Counted from the first letter of the stretch, positions 1 through 8,282 are shown. The stretch: 64,000 bases of DNA from Formosa undariae (GCF_042427615.1 NZ_JBHMEZ010000012.1:1-64000), one strand, 5' to 3'. Numbers and translations: made by a program. Notes: generated from the sequence alone by a model not told the origin.

Positions 1-101
1 CTTTTGCCATAGCCAAATCAGGATTAACCTATGATAATAATTATAGAAGTGTTTTAGTGGGAAATTAATGAGTTTTTACTTGTTTTTTACCACAGTACTT
101 T
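1..101 (+). pseudogene. IS110-type transposase C-terminal remnant, copy 1
   Basis: Bases 3-68 read FAIAKSGLTYDNNYRSVLVGN and stop. This matches the last residues of the two longer remnants at 10688 and 13466, whose KKLALIAVCN...FAIAKSG signature is typical of the C-terminus of IS110-family transposases in Bacteroidota. Bases 69-101 are the untranslated element end (gtttttacttg...ccacagtacttt), shared by all copies. The fragment is cut by the window edge, so its left part is unseen. It ends exactly where the inverted-repeat boundary of the next gene (GTTGCCCACA, 102-111) begins. Confidence 0.6.
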
Positions 102-1215
102 GTTGCCCACAGTTTTTATTCCTCGTTGTATTCATAAATTCGTTCGGTTTTTCCATTTGATTTTCTAAAATGACCTAATATATTTTCAAATTTCGGTTTG
201 ATTTTGAAAGAACCAAATTTATCTATAAATCCCCATTTTCCATCGATTTTCACAGGCGCTAAATCATATTTATAACCTCTCGCTTCGTCAAATTGGAAAT
301 CGATAATTACATTTCCTTTATTATCTATATAACCATATTTTCTATTTTGTTTTGCTACCGCTAAACCATTATTGCTGAAATATGTAAGATTTTCATAAAT
401 CGGTTTTATTAATATAACTCCAGTTGTATCTGCTAATCCATATTTACCATAAGTTTTATACCACATATATTGTCCTTGTGTATAGCCAAAAGCTCTATAT
501 TTCTTTTGCATTATTGTATCTCCACGACTATTTATTTTTCCTAAAGTGTTTGTGTTGGCGGAACCAATTAATGGAAATTTCTTTTGTTTCTTTAAATATC
601 GAATTGTATCAATGATTTTTCCTGATTTGTCGATTATACAATCATAAAATTTTGGTTCTAAAACGATAAGGTCTGGACTTACAGTTGTTGTGTCAATAGT
701 TTCTATTTCGACCTCGGCAAATCCATTTTTAAATTCGTAAGCAAGAGAGAACAAAGTATCTATTTTTAAATTTCCATTAACACCTATATATCCCCATTTT
801 CCATTTTCATTAAACTGGACAGAAGCTAATTCTTCTGAAAAGTCTTCTGCATCTGTGAATGATATTTTGGATATTAAATTTCCTTCTAAATCTGCAAAAT
901 TATAATGATTTTCTGTTTGAACTAATACTCTCTTATTTTCAACTAGTCCAACGAAATCGTATTTATAATCAATAATTAATTTTCCTTCGGTATCTATTAA
1001 GCCTTGTTTCCCGTTTTTATATGTTTCCGAAAAACCATTGTAAAAGTTATTTATAGAGTCAAATATTGGTTCAATAATCCATTTTCCTTTAAGATTTATT
1101 GCTCCGTATTTTCCATTAAATTTTGCAGGAACTATTTCAGTTTTGTCAACCGAACAGCTTGTTATTAAAAGCAGGATTATAATGTATTTGACGGTTTTCA
1201 TAAATTGTGGGCAAC
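102..1215 (-). other. Cassette-like unit bounded by a 10-bp inverted repeat
   Basis: GTTGCCCACA at 102-111 and its exact complement TGTGGGCAAC at 1206-1215 bracket the WG-repeat gene, 4 bases from the stop codon and 4 bases from the start codon. A matched GTT.../...AAC pair around a single gene is what an integrated integron cassette shows, because the leading half-site and the trailing half-site pair in the excised circle. The boxes do not fit the canonical GTTRRRY/RYYYAAC consensus, so the class of element is not settled. Confidence 0.45.
116..1201 (-). CDS. WG-repeat lipoprotein
   Basis: About 361 residues. The start is placed at the ATG at 1201 because it begins MKTVKYIIILLLITSC, a lipoprotein signal with lipobox ITSC; the longer frame would translate through the flanking inverted repeat. 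The rest is a string of about seven WG-type repeats of the form KWG(Y/F)I(D/N)xxGxxxI, each followed by a (P/D)xF(D/E) turn, predicted to form beta-hairpins. WG-repeat proteins are surface or secreted proteins of unknown molecular role. The gene stands alone between an IS110-type remnant and about 240 bases with no gene. Confidence 0.85.
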   Translation of the reverse strand: MKTVKYIIILLLITSCSVDKTEIVPAKFNGKYGAINLKGKWIIEPIFDSINNFYNGFSETYKNGKQGLIDTEGKLIIDYKYDFVGLVENKRVLVQTENHYNFADLEGNLISKISFTDAEDFSEELASVQFNENGKWGYIGVNGNLKIDTLFSLAYEFKNGFAEVEIETIDTTTVSPDLIVLEPKFYDCIIDKSGKIIDTIRYLKKQKKFPLIGSANTNTLGKINSRGDTIMQKKYRAFGYTQGQYMWYKTYGKYGLADTTGVILIKPIYENLTYFSNNGLAVAKQNRKYGYIDNKGNVIIDFQFDEARGYKYDLAPVKIDGKWGFIDKFGSFKIKPKFENILGHFRKSNGKTERIYEYNEE

Positions 1216-1454
1216 TTCGGGATATCAGCACTTTTATATTGCCATAATGATCTTTCTATTTAAGGTGTTATCATAGTCAAATTAGGCGTTTATATAACGG
1301 AACATGAAGTACTATATCATTAAAACACAAACTGCAATTAACATATTTAAGGTGCATATTTTTGATTTAAATGGTGTCTTCAAAGCTATAACTTATAATA
1401 GATATTTTAATCCTTCTAAAATTACACTCAAAAGAGCGTCGTTGTATGTCTTTT
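1216..1454. other. Gene-free stretch
   Basis: No open frame or RNA is recognisable here. The run ttaaggtgttat at about 1260 resembles the stretch before the bare IS110-type end at 15371, so this may be repeat debris. Confidence 0.3.
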
Positions 1455-1820
1455 CTATTTTATTAAGGTTTTCAATATAAAATGAACCGCTTTTTCTATT
1501 TCATTTTTTTCCCAACTTCCAATTTCAATACACTGTTTATTGGTACTAAGAATAATTAATTCACTATAAAAACAAAGATGTATGGTAAACGAAATTCCAT
1601 TGTGAATATATTCAGCAAAACTGTCTTCTTTTTCGTTTACCATTTGATAAAACTTTAATTTTTCAAATAGCTCTATGTTTTCATCTTTAAGTGCTTCATA
1701 AAGATTTTTACCAAAACCGTTATAACGCGCTGTAAAATCCTGAAAAGATTCTTCCTTGTAGGCTGTTTTAGGGTATAATATCTCTTTAGAACCTTTTAAT
1801 TTATTCACTTCAGACATCAA
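1455..1820 (-). CDS. Hypothetical protein, 121 aa
   Basis: Not recognised. A soluble, mixed-charge protein with no signal peptide or membrane segment; the C-terminal half reads as a small alpha/beta domain (FTIHLCFYSELIILS, then EIGSWEKNEIEKAV). It lies 12 bases downstream of the 68-residue gene at 1833-2039 in the same direction, so the two are probably co-transcribed. A second ATG directly after the first makes the start uncertain by one codon. A two-gene pair of this size could be an effector with a partner, but nothing in the sequence shows that. Confidence 0.6.
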   Translation of the reverse strand: MMSEVNKLKGSKEILYPKTAYKEESFQDFTARYNGFGKNLYEALKDENIELFEKLKFYQMVNEKEDSFAEYIHNGISFTIHLCFYSELIILSTNKQCIEIGSWEKNEIEKAVHFILKTLIK

Positions 1821-1832
1821 ATTATCAGCGTT

Positions 1833-2039
1833 CTAAATGATATTTTCATCAATTTCAAATCCTATCTTTTTAACTGCAGATGCAATGGTCATCCTTTTTC
1901 CAATACGTTCAATATGTATTCCGTTATCATAATAAAACACATCATTATTCAGTTCGTTTTCAAAATCCACGATGTGAATGTGTGTATTATCAAAAGAAAC
2001 TTCCAATACTGGTGATTCTCTAAAGACTATTTTATTCAT
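1833..2039 (-). CDS. Small hypothetical protein, 68 aa
   Basis: Not recognised. It begins MNKIVFRESPVLEVSFDNTH and is a compact, beta-rich, acidic soluble protein with no signal peptide. It is the first gene of a probable pair with the 121-residue gene at 1455. The region upstream (2040-2120) contains the 3' flank of the next gene, including a CTTTGTTGC boundary motif at 2103-2111, so this pair may itself be one cassette-like insertion. Confidence 0.55.
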   Translation of the reverse strand: MNKIVFRESPVLEVSFDNTHIHIVDFENELNNDVFYYDNGIHIERIGKRMTIASAVKKIGFEIDENII

Positions 2040-2120
2040 CTCATGCCATGCTTTTTTTACGACTTATTCAACAGCGAGTAATGCTATAAGCTATTCACTA
2101 CGCTTTGTTGCGCATCGTTT

Positions 2121-3044
2121 CTATTTTTTTAACATCCAAGCTATTAAATTCTGTGTATCTATAATAGACCAACTATGAGGATCTCGTTCTCCATTAGACC
2201 GATATCCTTTGTCTACTGTTGGAATATACTCCACATCTTTAAATTGCAACGTATTTAGCGATTCAGAAAGTCCTTTTATACGGTATGCATTCATTTCTTC
2301 GTATTTAACCCTTGCTCTTTTTTTCCACCAAAGAGAATCTGGTTCTGTATAAAGTCTGATTTTGGTGTTTTTTAAGTATTTTAGATTGTCAATATTGTTT
2401 GTTTCTGAGGTAAAAATAGAATACGCTTCATATTTTGAAATATTACTATTTGGGTTTCCAAATTGTTTACCCAAAGTTTCAAGTAGCCAAATACTCTCCT
2501 CCATTACAGGTCCAGAAAAATCGCGTTTAACATTTTTTTCAACAGTATTATATAGTGATGCTAAATCAATTGGAGAGTCCCCTATAAAAACACCTTTTGG
2601 AATGATATCAGAATTCTGTTTTGTTATAAAATTACTGATTAATAATGCAATATTTCCACCACTTGAAAATCCGCCGATGTAAACATTGTCTGTTGGTAAT
2701 TCATGCTCTTTAACAATGTTTGTAAGTTGTTCAGACAATTGTAATAATTCATGTTGTTCTAGCCATAACTTACGATTGTAGTTCATATACAGCACAGCTA
2801 CATTATTTTCTTGGGCGTTTTCAAGTATTTTAAATTCTCGTTTAATGTCATTCGCATTTTCTGGATAACCACCAAAAAGTATTAAAACTGCTTTTATGTT
2901 TTTAGTAGGTTTATTTAAAACATAGTCGGTTGTTGTTACCTCTTGAAATTCCGTTTTTACCGTAGTTTCTGTCTTCTTATTCTCCTTGTTTTTACAAGAA
3001 AAGGTCAGTGTAATGACTATTATTATTCCTAAAAGTTTTTTCAT
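2121..3044 (-). CDS. Alpha/beta-hydrolase lipoprotein
   Basis: 307 residues. MKKLLGIIIVITLTFSC is a lipoprotein signal peptide with the lipobox TFSC. The nucleophile elbow is GFSSG (about residue 140, IYIGGFSSGGN); the likely catalytic histidine is in DPHSW near the C-terminus. This suggests an esterase or peptidase-like alpha/beta-hydrolase anchored in the cell envelope; the substrate is unknown. The gene ends just upstream of the boundary motif GCGCAACAAAG (minus-strand reading), the same 3' flank seen after four other genes of this island. Confidence 0.8.
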   Translation of the reverse strand: MKKLLGIIIVITLTFSCKNKENKKTETTVKTEFQEVTTTDYVLNKPTKNIKAVLILFGGYPENANDIKREFKILENAQENNVAVLYMNYNRKLWLEQHELLQLSEQLTNIVKEHELPTDNVYIGGFSSGGNIALLISNFITKQNSDIIPKGVFIGDSPIDLASLYNTVEKNVKRDFSGPVMEESIWLLETLGKQFGNPNSNISKYEAYSIFTSETNNIDNLKYLKNTKIRLYTEPDSLWWKKRARVKYEEMNAYRIKGLSESLNTLQFKDVEYIPTVDKGYRSNGERDPHSWSIIDTQNLIAWMLKK

Positions 3045-3258
3045 ATCTTAAATTGTTTACAATGCCTTTTAATAAAATTAAATGCTACGATATCATGCGT
3101 TAACAAAACGTGTAATCTTAATTTTCAACTAAATATATCTTTTTTATATCAGTTACAAAAACAGCAACTATATAATAAATAATGTTTTTAGACCAAGTAT
3201 ATTATGTGATGACCTCTCTCCTCTTCTCTAGCTTATAAAATCAATCTTCTAAAAATGA

Positions 3259-3286
3259 AAGTGCAATGCTATAGCACTTAATATAT
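3259..3286 (-). terminator. Possible terminator after the XRE gene
   Basis: AAGTGC (3259-3264) pairs with GCACTT (3274-3279). On the minus strand the stem is followed by TCATTTTT, downstream of the gene ending at 3330. A short, weak stem. Confidence 0.35.
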
Positions 3287-3329
3287 AAATAGGACATGTA
3301 TTTTCCTTACATATCGCCCATACATCCTA

Positions 3330-3932
3330 TTACCCAATAAAATTTATTTTAGGATAATAGAATACCGCGTTATGCTTCTCGATTTTAAACGTATTTAATA
3401 CAATAAACACAAGATTTAAAGTATACATAATGATTATGAATACGAATAGGCGAAACTGACTAGAAATTATAATACTAGGCGTTATAAATTGGTCTGCACT
3501 AAAATCTGATGCCAGCCACAGTATATTTAAAACGAATCCTGAAAACAGGATCAACACCCAGGAAATTTGAAAGTTAATGAGTGCTTTCCCAATGGTATTA
3601 ATGTCTTTTAATTTGTCCTTTTTAGAAGTCCACATAATTAACGGCACCAGCACCCCAAGAAGCGGAAACAATATAAAGGTTAATGCCGATAAATTCATGG
3701 CTTTTAAAAATCCATAATCTTCAATTACAGTCCAATCTATTAATTCGTCTGGGGTAATTTGTAAGGCGTTGGCTATCTTTTTAAGGGAATCACCTGTGGG
3801 TTTGGTTTCTCCGTTTTCAACACGCTGAATGGTCCTCAAACTGAGTCCTGAATGTTCCGATAAAGCCTCTTGAGAGAACCCTTTTCTTGTTCTTAAGGCT
3901 TTTACTTTTTTCGAGAGATCATTGTTTTTCAT
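3330..3932 (-). CDS. XRE-family regulator with DUF4870-like membrane domain
   Basis: 200 residues. Residues 1-65 are a helix-turn-helix of the XRE/Cro type (KVKALRTRKGFSQEALSEHSG ... RTIQRVENGETKPTG). Residues 85-190 contain three to four hydrophobic segments with GKALINFQISW, the hallmark of DUF4870-type membrane domains. The layout implies a membrane-tethered DNA-binding protein that could respond to membrane or envelope state; ligand and targets are unknown. It stands alone, with 66 bases to the next upstream gene. Confidence 0.85.
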   Translation of the reverse strand: MKNNDLSKKVKALRTRKGFSQEALSEHSGLSLRTIQRVENGETKPTGDSLKKIANALQITPDELIDWTVIEDYGFLKAMNLSALTFILFPLLGVLVPLIMWTSKKDKLKDINTIGKALINFQISWVLILFSGFVLNILWLASDFSADQFITPSIIISSQFRLFVFIIIMYTLNLVFIVLNTFKIEKHNAVFYYPKINFIG

Positions 3933-3998
3933 GAGTGTTTTATATTTAATTTGTTGTCACAAAATTACATGCAAAACAACCTATCGATAGCGTCAGCT

Positions 3999-4466
3999 TT
4001 AAGACATCTTTACGTCATCGGTGACTATAGCTGATTTTTTTGGTGGTTCAGGCTTTTTAAATTTGAGTAGCTTCTTTAAAAACACCCGTTGTCTTATTAA
4101 AGTAATTATATAATTCAATCCAAAGAACCATAGAAAAGAAATTAATCCGAACCCATAACTTTGAGATATTAATGCGAAAAAGCAACTCATTGCTAACGTT
4201 ATATAAAATGTTCTAATTAAAGAAATTGAATATTCTAACTTTCCAAACCTCCTATCTAATTTAAAATCCCCTCTATCTATTGTAGCCATTAAATACCATC
4301 TTCCTTGTATGTTAGAAACCGGATTTCGAAAACTTATTTGTAAATCAGAGCGTTCAATTTTGTTGATTTTTAATCTTATCAGCTCGTTTTCTATGTGATC
4401 AAATAGAAGGTCGCCTTCAGTATTGGAATTTAATTTACGCCTGTATTTTATACTTATGGAGAACAA
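3999..4466 (-). CDS. Hypothetical membrane protein, 155 aa
   Basis: Not recognised. Residues 1-80 form a soluble, charged domain (RSDLQISFRNPVSN, then GRWYLMATIDRGDF). Two adjacent membrane segments follow (ISLIRTFYITLAMSCFFALI and FGLISFLWFFGLNYIITLI), then a basic, proline-containing tail (KFKKPEPPKKS). Both termini are probably cytoplasmic. Directly upstream lies the remnant of a P-loop ATPase, so this gene may be a leftover of a larger lost locus. Confidence 0.6.
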   Translation of the reverse strand: MFSISIKYRRKLNSNTEGDLLFDHIENELIRLKINKIERSDLQISFRNPVSNIQGRWYLMATIDRGDFKLDRRFGKLEYSISLIRTFYITLAMSCFFALISQSYGFGLISFLWFFGLNYIITLIRQRVFLKKLLKFKKPEPPKKSAIVTDDVKMS

Positions 4467-4503
4467 TTTATGTGTTTCGTTTTATCGTTTATCTCAGTAT
4501 TAC

Positions 4504-4712
4504 TTAGAAATATTTTAGTACATCTGTATCATAAAAAGTCTGATTCCGCATTGGAGATAGACCTTTCGGAATAGCGTCAAGAATAGTTATTTTCCCTGAA
4601 GCTCCTCGCCCGATTAAACATATAAAATCTGTTATGCCAAAAGCTAGCTCAAGTTTTTCAATTCTTTTGTAATTTGATATTCTTAGACTATAAATTTCAC
4701 CCTTAAGTCCAC
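4504..4712 (-). pseudogene. N-terminal remnant of an OLD/RecF-type AAA ATPase
   Basis: The minus strand reads IYSLRISNYKRIEKLELAF, then ICLIGRGASGKITILDAI, then LSPMRNQTFYDTDVLKYF and a stop. This is the N-terminal strand-loop-helix of OLD-like or RecF-like ATPases: an xLxIxNYKRI start followed by a Walker A loop. The loop is decayed: the family has GKS or GKT where this has GKI. No in-frame ATG exists (a stop lies two codons before CGLKGE) and nothing of the rest of the family (usually 400-700 residues) follows. A dead fragment. Confidence 0.65.
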
Positions 4713-4739
4713 ATTACGTTTAAGCTTTGTTGCACATAG

Positions 4740-5873
4740 TTACTCTTCTTTCAATTGCCGTAATACTGTTTTTCCATTTTCATTTTCTGGATGCAATGCG
4801 ATTGATTTCTCATACATTTTTATGGCTTCTTCTTTCTTTTCTGCCTTCAATAAGGCTTCGCCATAACTATCATACGCATTAAAACTATCTGGAAATAAAA
4901 TTGTAGTTAATTTGAAAACTTCTAAAGCCTTTTCTAATTCTCCATTTCCCAAAAATGAATATCCTAACGTATTCAAATCATGTTCTGAACGGTTATTTAC
5001 TTTCGCTTCAATAGCTAAGTCAATGGCATTATCTAGAGCCTTTTTTAAGAGAACATGTTGTTGTTTTTCATCTAGAGTTTCAGCGTATGCTTTAATAATT
5101 GTATTTATGATTAGCCCTGGATTATCTTGAAATATGTAATGACCACTGCCTTCTGCGATAATTTCTACACGATTTGATTCAGCATTCACAAAATCTTTAT
5201 GGACTTTTTTTATTAGTGTCCAGTACTCATCTGGATACCCTCTGTTAATGGGCGAAATAATGTCTATTACAGGTATGTTCGATGGAAAATCTATTTCACG
5301 TAATATTTTAACTGTTTCAGGATATGTTTTTAGCAGATAATATATGCCCAACGTTTCTGGGCTTTTAGGAGGCGTTTCTTCCTGATCCATAATTTTTAAT
5401 ACGTCATCCGTATAAACTTCAACTAAATTTGCATCAATACGTACAACGTATTTCACTTTGTCAGGATGACGTGATGCGTAAAAGGTTGTATAGAATCCAC
5501 CGTAGGAATGAGGAACTAGAATGATTTCATTGTTAAAACCTAGCTTAGAAAGACCTGTCTCTAATTCTTTAATTCCATTTACTATTCCAAAATCTGAATC
5601 GTTTTTTAAATTTGGATTCACTTCACTCTGTCCAAATCCAGAGCGGTCGTATGTAATTAATGTTGTGCCCGTAACCTTATGAATTTTATCCAAAATATCG
5701 TTCCAAACGGAACCATCATTACCTGCACCTGCATCAAAAAGAATTGGAGTTCCTTCTCCTTTTATGATGTTAAAATGCATGTTATATCCCCCAATGTCTA
5801 CTAAGGTGTCTTGACTTTGGGCATGTATAGAGCATACTAAAATCATTAGAAAGGTTAAATAAAAATGTCTCAT
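4740..5873 (-). CDS. Secreted alpha/beta-hydrolase with C-terminal TPRs
   Basis: 377 residues. A signal peptide (MRHFYLTFLMILVCSIHAQS) precedes an alpha/beta-hydrolase fold: oxyanion region around DAGAGNDGSVW, nucleophile in PHSYGG, acid after the sixth strand, and histidine in GSGHYIFQDNP. Residues about 295-375 are TPR-like helices (LNTLGYSFLGNGELEKALE ... AYDSYGEALLKAEKKEEAI). The same arrangement occurs in Bacteroidota hydrolases of unknown substrate. The stop codon is followed by CTATGTGCAACAAAG, a boundary motif shared with other genes of the island. Confidence 0.8.
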   Translation of the reverse strand: MRHFYLTFLMILVCSIHAQSQDTLVDIGGYNMHFNIIKGEGTPILFDAGAGNDGSVWNDILDKIHKVTGTTLITYDRSGFGQSEVNPNLKNDSDFGIVNGIKELETGLSKLGFNNEIILVPHSYGGFYTTFYASRHPDKVKYVVRIDANLVEVYTDDVLKIMDQEETPPKSPETLGIYYLLKTYPETVKILREIDFPSNIPVIDIISPINRGYPDEYWTLIKKVHKDFVNAESNRVEIIAEGSGHYIFQDNPGLIINTIIKAYAETLDEKQQHVLLKKALDNAIDLAIEAKVNNRSEHDLNTLGYSFLGNGELEKALEVFKLTTILFPDSFNAYDSYGEALLKAEKKEEAIKMYEKSIALHPENENGKTVLRQLKEE

Positions 5874-5923
5874 TTGGTTAGAAGTTTAAGGTTTATTACA
5901 ATTATTTACAACTCTATTCTTAA

Positions 5924-6676
5924 CTACTTTAATCGCTTTAGGGCTAAGTTTCTTATTTCACTGTCTTTGTCGTTCAAAGCAACGGAAGAAAGCGTCGATT
6001 GAACTGTCAGTTTTTCAACTGCTAATTTTCTTACTTCGTTGTCTTTTTCATTTAGAGCAACGCTCGAAAGCGTTGATTGTAGGGTTAGTTTCTTTACAGC
6101 TAGTTTTCTTATTTCAGTATCATTGTCTTGTAGAGCTACGGACGAAAGCGTCGATTGAAGTGTTAGTTTCTCAACTGCTAATTTTCTTATTTCGCTGTCT
6201 TTCTCATTTAGAGCAACGTTCGAAAGCGTTGATTGAAGATTTAGTTTGTTAACAGCTAATTTTCTTACTTCAGTATTATTGTCGTTCAGAGCTACTGACG
6301 AAAGCGTCGCTTGAAGTGTCAGTTTTTCAACGGCCAATTTTCTTACTTCGCTGTCTTTATCATTTAGAGCAACGCTTGAAAGCGCTGATTGAAGGTTAAG
6401 TTTGTTTACGGCTAGTTTTCTTACCTCAGTGTTATTGTCGTTCAGAGCTACTGACGCAAGAGTCGATTGAAGTGTCAGTTTCTCAACTGCTAATTTTCTT
6501 ACTTCGCTGTCTTTGTCGTTTAAGGCATCCGATGACAGGGTTGACTGATTTCTGTTATTATTTAACTCAGTATTGTTCACATCTGCATTAGGCGGACTCT
6601 TAATTTCCTCATATTTCACCGTCAAACAAGACGTTAAAGATAAAATAATTAATAAAAGCGAAATTGTCTTTTTCAT
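5924..6676 (-). CDS. Lipoprotein built of eight HEAT-like repeats
   Basis: About 250 residues from the ATG at 6676, chosen because MKKTISLLLIILSLTSC is a lipoprotein signal. After a short linker the protein consists of eight 26-residue repeats with consensus QSTLSSVALNDKDSEVRKLA followed by VEKLTL. The VRKLA helix resembles HEAT/PBS-lyase repeats, so a curved helical solenoid on the outer or inner membrane is likely, probably for protein binding. Repeats 1-4 alternate strictly between DKDSEVR/VEKL and DNNTEVR/VNKL, so the array grew by copying a 52-residue double unit. Confidence 0.75.
   Translation of the reverse strand: MKKTISLLLIILSLTSCLTVKYEEIKSPPNADVNNTELNNNRNQSTLSSDALNDKDSEVRKLAVEKLTLQSTLASVALNDNNTEVRKLAVNKLNLQSALSSVALNDKDSEVRKLAVEKLTLQATLSSVALNDNNTEVRKLAVNKLNLQSTLSNVALNEKDSEIRKLAVEKLTLQSTLSSVALQDNDTEIRKLAVKKLTLQSTLSSVALNEKDNEVRKLAVEKLTVQSTLSSVALNDKDSEIRNLALKRLK
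5930..6550 (-). repeat. Tandem 78-bp repeats inside the HEAT-like gene
   Basis: Eight in-frame 78-bp units with a 156-bp higher-order period. High nucleotide identity between units implies recent expansion and probable copy-number variation between strains. Confidence 0.75.
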
Positions 6677-6769
6677 AAGATACAGTTTAAAGTTTGTAGC
6701 ACTTTTTATATGCAACGTAACGTGTTTGTGCATGAAGCGTTTGGCATTTTTAATGCTACACCCCATCAA

Positions 6770-6914
6770 ACCACTTTATATTTTATTAAATGTACTAATT
6801 TTTAAATTTAATAACATCCGCCAAACGACCTATATTTAATGTCCCTGTTGCACAAGTTAAGAAAAAAGCAGTAAAGCAATTCCTTAAAAAAACGAGGGTT
6901 TCTTATATTTATAT
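6770..6914. other. Gene-free stretch with boundary-like motifs
   Basis: No gene is seen. It contains CCGCCAAACGACC (about 6811) and CTGTTGCACAAGTTAAG (about 6845), which resemble the GTTGCAC boundary at 4730. Confidence 0.25.
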
Positions 6915-7076
6915 ATGTACGAGAAAAAGACGTATCACGTGAAGCTATTCAATCCGTTTAGACTTAGCGGACGTGTGCCCGAAGACCATTTTCAGCGTCG
7001 GTCTCAGATAGCTATAGATCTTAATTTTATTTATAAAACCACTCGTTTGGATATTCTGTATGTTTTAGGCTATTAA
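6915..7076 (+). pseudogene. IS1182-like transposase N-terminal remnant
   Basis: A 53-residue open frame with the core NPFRLSGRVPEDHFQRRSQI. The (V/I)PEDHFxR stretch near the N-terminus is characteristic of IS1182/ISL3-type DDE transposases, which are normally 450-550 residues. The frame stops after YVLGY and merges into repeat copy A. It is either a decayed insertion sequence or an internal-deletion derivative. Confidence 0.45.
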
Positions 7077-7198
7077 TGTGCTTTTAAAACCTTGTAAATC
7101 ACTTAAAATTTTAAGTGTATAAAAACAGAAACCGCCCTTAAAGACGGTTTTTAATTATAGTGCAATTATTTATTATTGGGCTTGTGCATCGATTACTG
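7064..7198 (+). repeat. Dispersed island repeat, copy A
   Basis: First of four same-orientation copies (A here, B 8160, C 9979, D 11769). The shared core is a lead (ccttgtaaatcac ... taagtgtataaaaacag), a stem AAACCG(C)C...GACGGTTTTT that looks like an intrinsic terminator on the plus strand, then ATTATAG(T)TG(A/C)A and TTATTNTTGGCTTGTGCA. It lies directly after the 3' end of the methionine aminopeptidase gene. Confidence 0.65.
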
Positions 7199-7215
7199 CT
7201 TTTGGGTGTAGTTCT

Positions 7216-7980
7216 TTAATTCCAAATTTCATTCGATTCTGTTAAAATAACAGGATATGTATCAGTTACAAGTATTGTTTGTTCGTGCTGAGTTACATAC
7301 CCACCTTTGTTTCCGACTAATGTCCAACCGTCATTCAATTCTACAGCAACAGTTGAATTTGTTGAAATAAAAGTTTCTATTGCTACTGTTGTGTTTTTTT
7401 TGAATCGCTCTCTGTTGCTTTTAACTCTATAGTTTAAAATATTTTCAGGCTCTTCGTGTAAACTTCTACCGACTCCGTGACCAGCCAAGTTTTTAATAAC
7501 TTTAAATCCTGACTTTTTTGCTTCAGTTTCTATTAAATATCCAATTTCAGAAATTTTCACTCCGCCTTTTATATTGTTTATAGCTTTACGCAAAATATTT
7601 TTAGAAGCATCTACAAGAGGTTGGTGATTATGAATGTCTTTTCCGAGAACAAAAGAGCCACCATTATCAGACCAAAATCCGTTAAGTTCCGCAGAAACAT
7701 CAATATTAATTAAATCTCCTTCTTTCAATATTTTTTTCTCTGATGGTATGCCGTGTGCTGCTTCTTTGTTTATACTTATACAAGAATAACCAGGAAATCC
7801 ATAAGTTTCATAAGGTGCAGATTTAGCGCCATAACGCTTTAAAATTTCACCTCCATATTCATCTAGTTGTTTGGTCGACATTCCAACTTTAGCATATTCT
7901 CTCATTAATTTTAGCGTAGTTCCAACAACTTCACTAATTTTTTCCATTCCGATTAATTCAGATTCCTTTGTTATTGACAT
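7216..7980 (-). CDS. map: Methionine aminopeptidase, type I (accessory copy)
   Basis: 254 residues, usual length for type Ia. It removes the N-terminal methionine from nascent proteins. The fold and all metal ligands are visible: D94 and D105 (NIDVSAELNGFWSDNGG), H168 (AGHGVG), E202 (VAIETF), E233 (QHEQTIL), plus H76 (AAHGIP) and H175 (SLHEEP). It is not beside ribosomal-protein genes, where the housekeeping map usually lies, and sits in the repeat-rich island, so it is probably a second, acquired copy. The C-terminus reaches into repeat-derived DNA. Confidence 0.88.
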   Translation of the reverse strand: MSITKESELIGMEKISEVVGTTLKLMREYAKVGMSTKQLDEYGGEILKRYGAKSAPYETYGFPGYSCISINKEAAHGIPSEKKILKEGDLINIDVSAELNGFWSDNGGSFVLGKDIHNHQPLVDASKNILRKAINNIKGGVKISEIGYLIETEAKKSGFKVIKNLAGHGVGRSLHEEPENILNYRVKSNRERFKKNTTVAIETFISTNSTVAVELNDGWTLVGNKGGYVTQHEQTILVTDTYPVILTESNEIWN

Positions 7981-8017
7981 TTCGTTTTTTTTAATTGGCT
8001 ACAACATTATATCAAAG

Positions 8018-8025
8018 CAAATATA
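8018..8025 (-). promoter_or_regulatory. -7 box TATATTTG upstream of map
   Basis: Minus-strand TATATTTG fits the Bacteroidota TAnnTTTG box, 38 bases before the map start. No TTG is seen at the standard spacing. The surrounding 45 bases (7991-8035) resemble 15193-15240 upstream of the lipoprotein at 14613. Confidence 0.45.
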
Positions 8026-8159
8026 TAAGATAATTACTTATTAAGCAGCAATACAAACCTTTTCTGTTGTTTTTACAATCCTGTTTTACAAGGCCTTGCT
8101 ATTGCTAAATAAAGAAGACCGTCTACTCTCGTTTACGGTACTGTATGGAGTAAATACGT

Positions 8160-8245
8160 ATAAAAACAGTAACCGTCTCTAAAGACGGTTTTTTATTATA
8201 GTTGAACTATTTAGTATTGGTTTGAGCAACGGTTACCGATCTATA
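8160..8245 (+). repeat. Dispersed island repeat, copy B
   Basis: Shorter copy: ATAAAAACAGTAACCGTCTC, the stem partner AAAGACGGTTTTTT, then ATTATAGTTGAACTATTTAG and GCAACGGTTACCG. It follows the 3' end of the gene at 8283. The stem with its T-run could act as a plus-strand terminator. Confidence 0.65.
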
Positions 8246-8282
8246 AGAGTTCGCTTTATTTATTAAAACAAGACTATCACTC

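Noticed and set aside
1455..2039. Toxin-antitoxin pair
   Set aside because: Two small adjacent genes fit the layout, but neither shows any toxin or antitoxin motif, so I left them as hypotheticals.
2362..2682. 106-residue plus-strand frame opposite the alpha/beta hydrolase
   Set aside because: Antisense of a gene with intact lipoprotein signal and GxSxG.
6915..7076. Genuine small gene of 53 residues
   Set aside because: The VPEDHF motif and the merge with repeat copy A fit a transposase scrap better.
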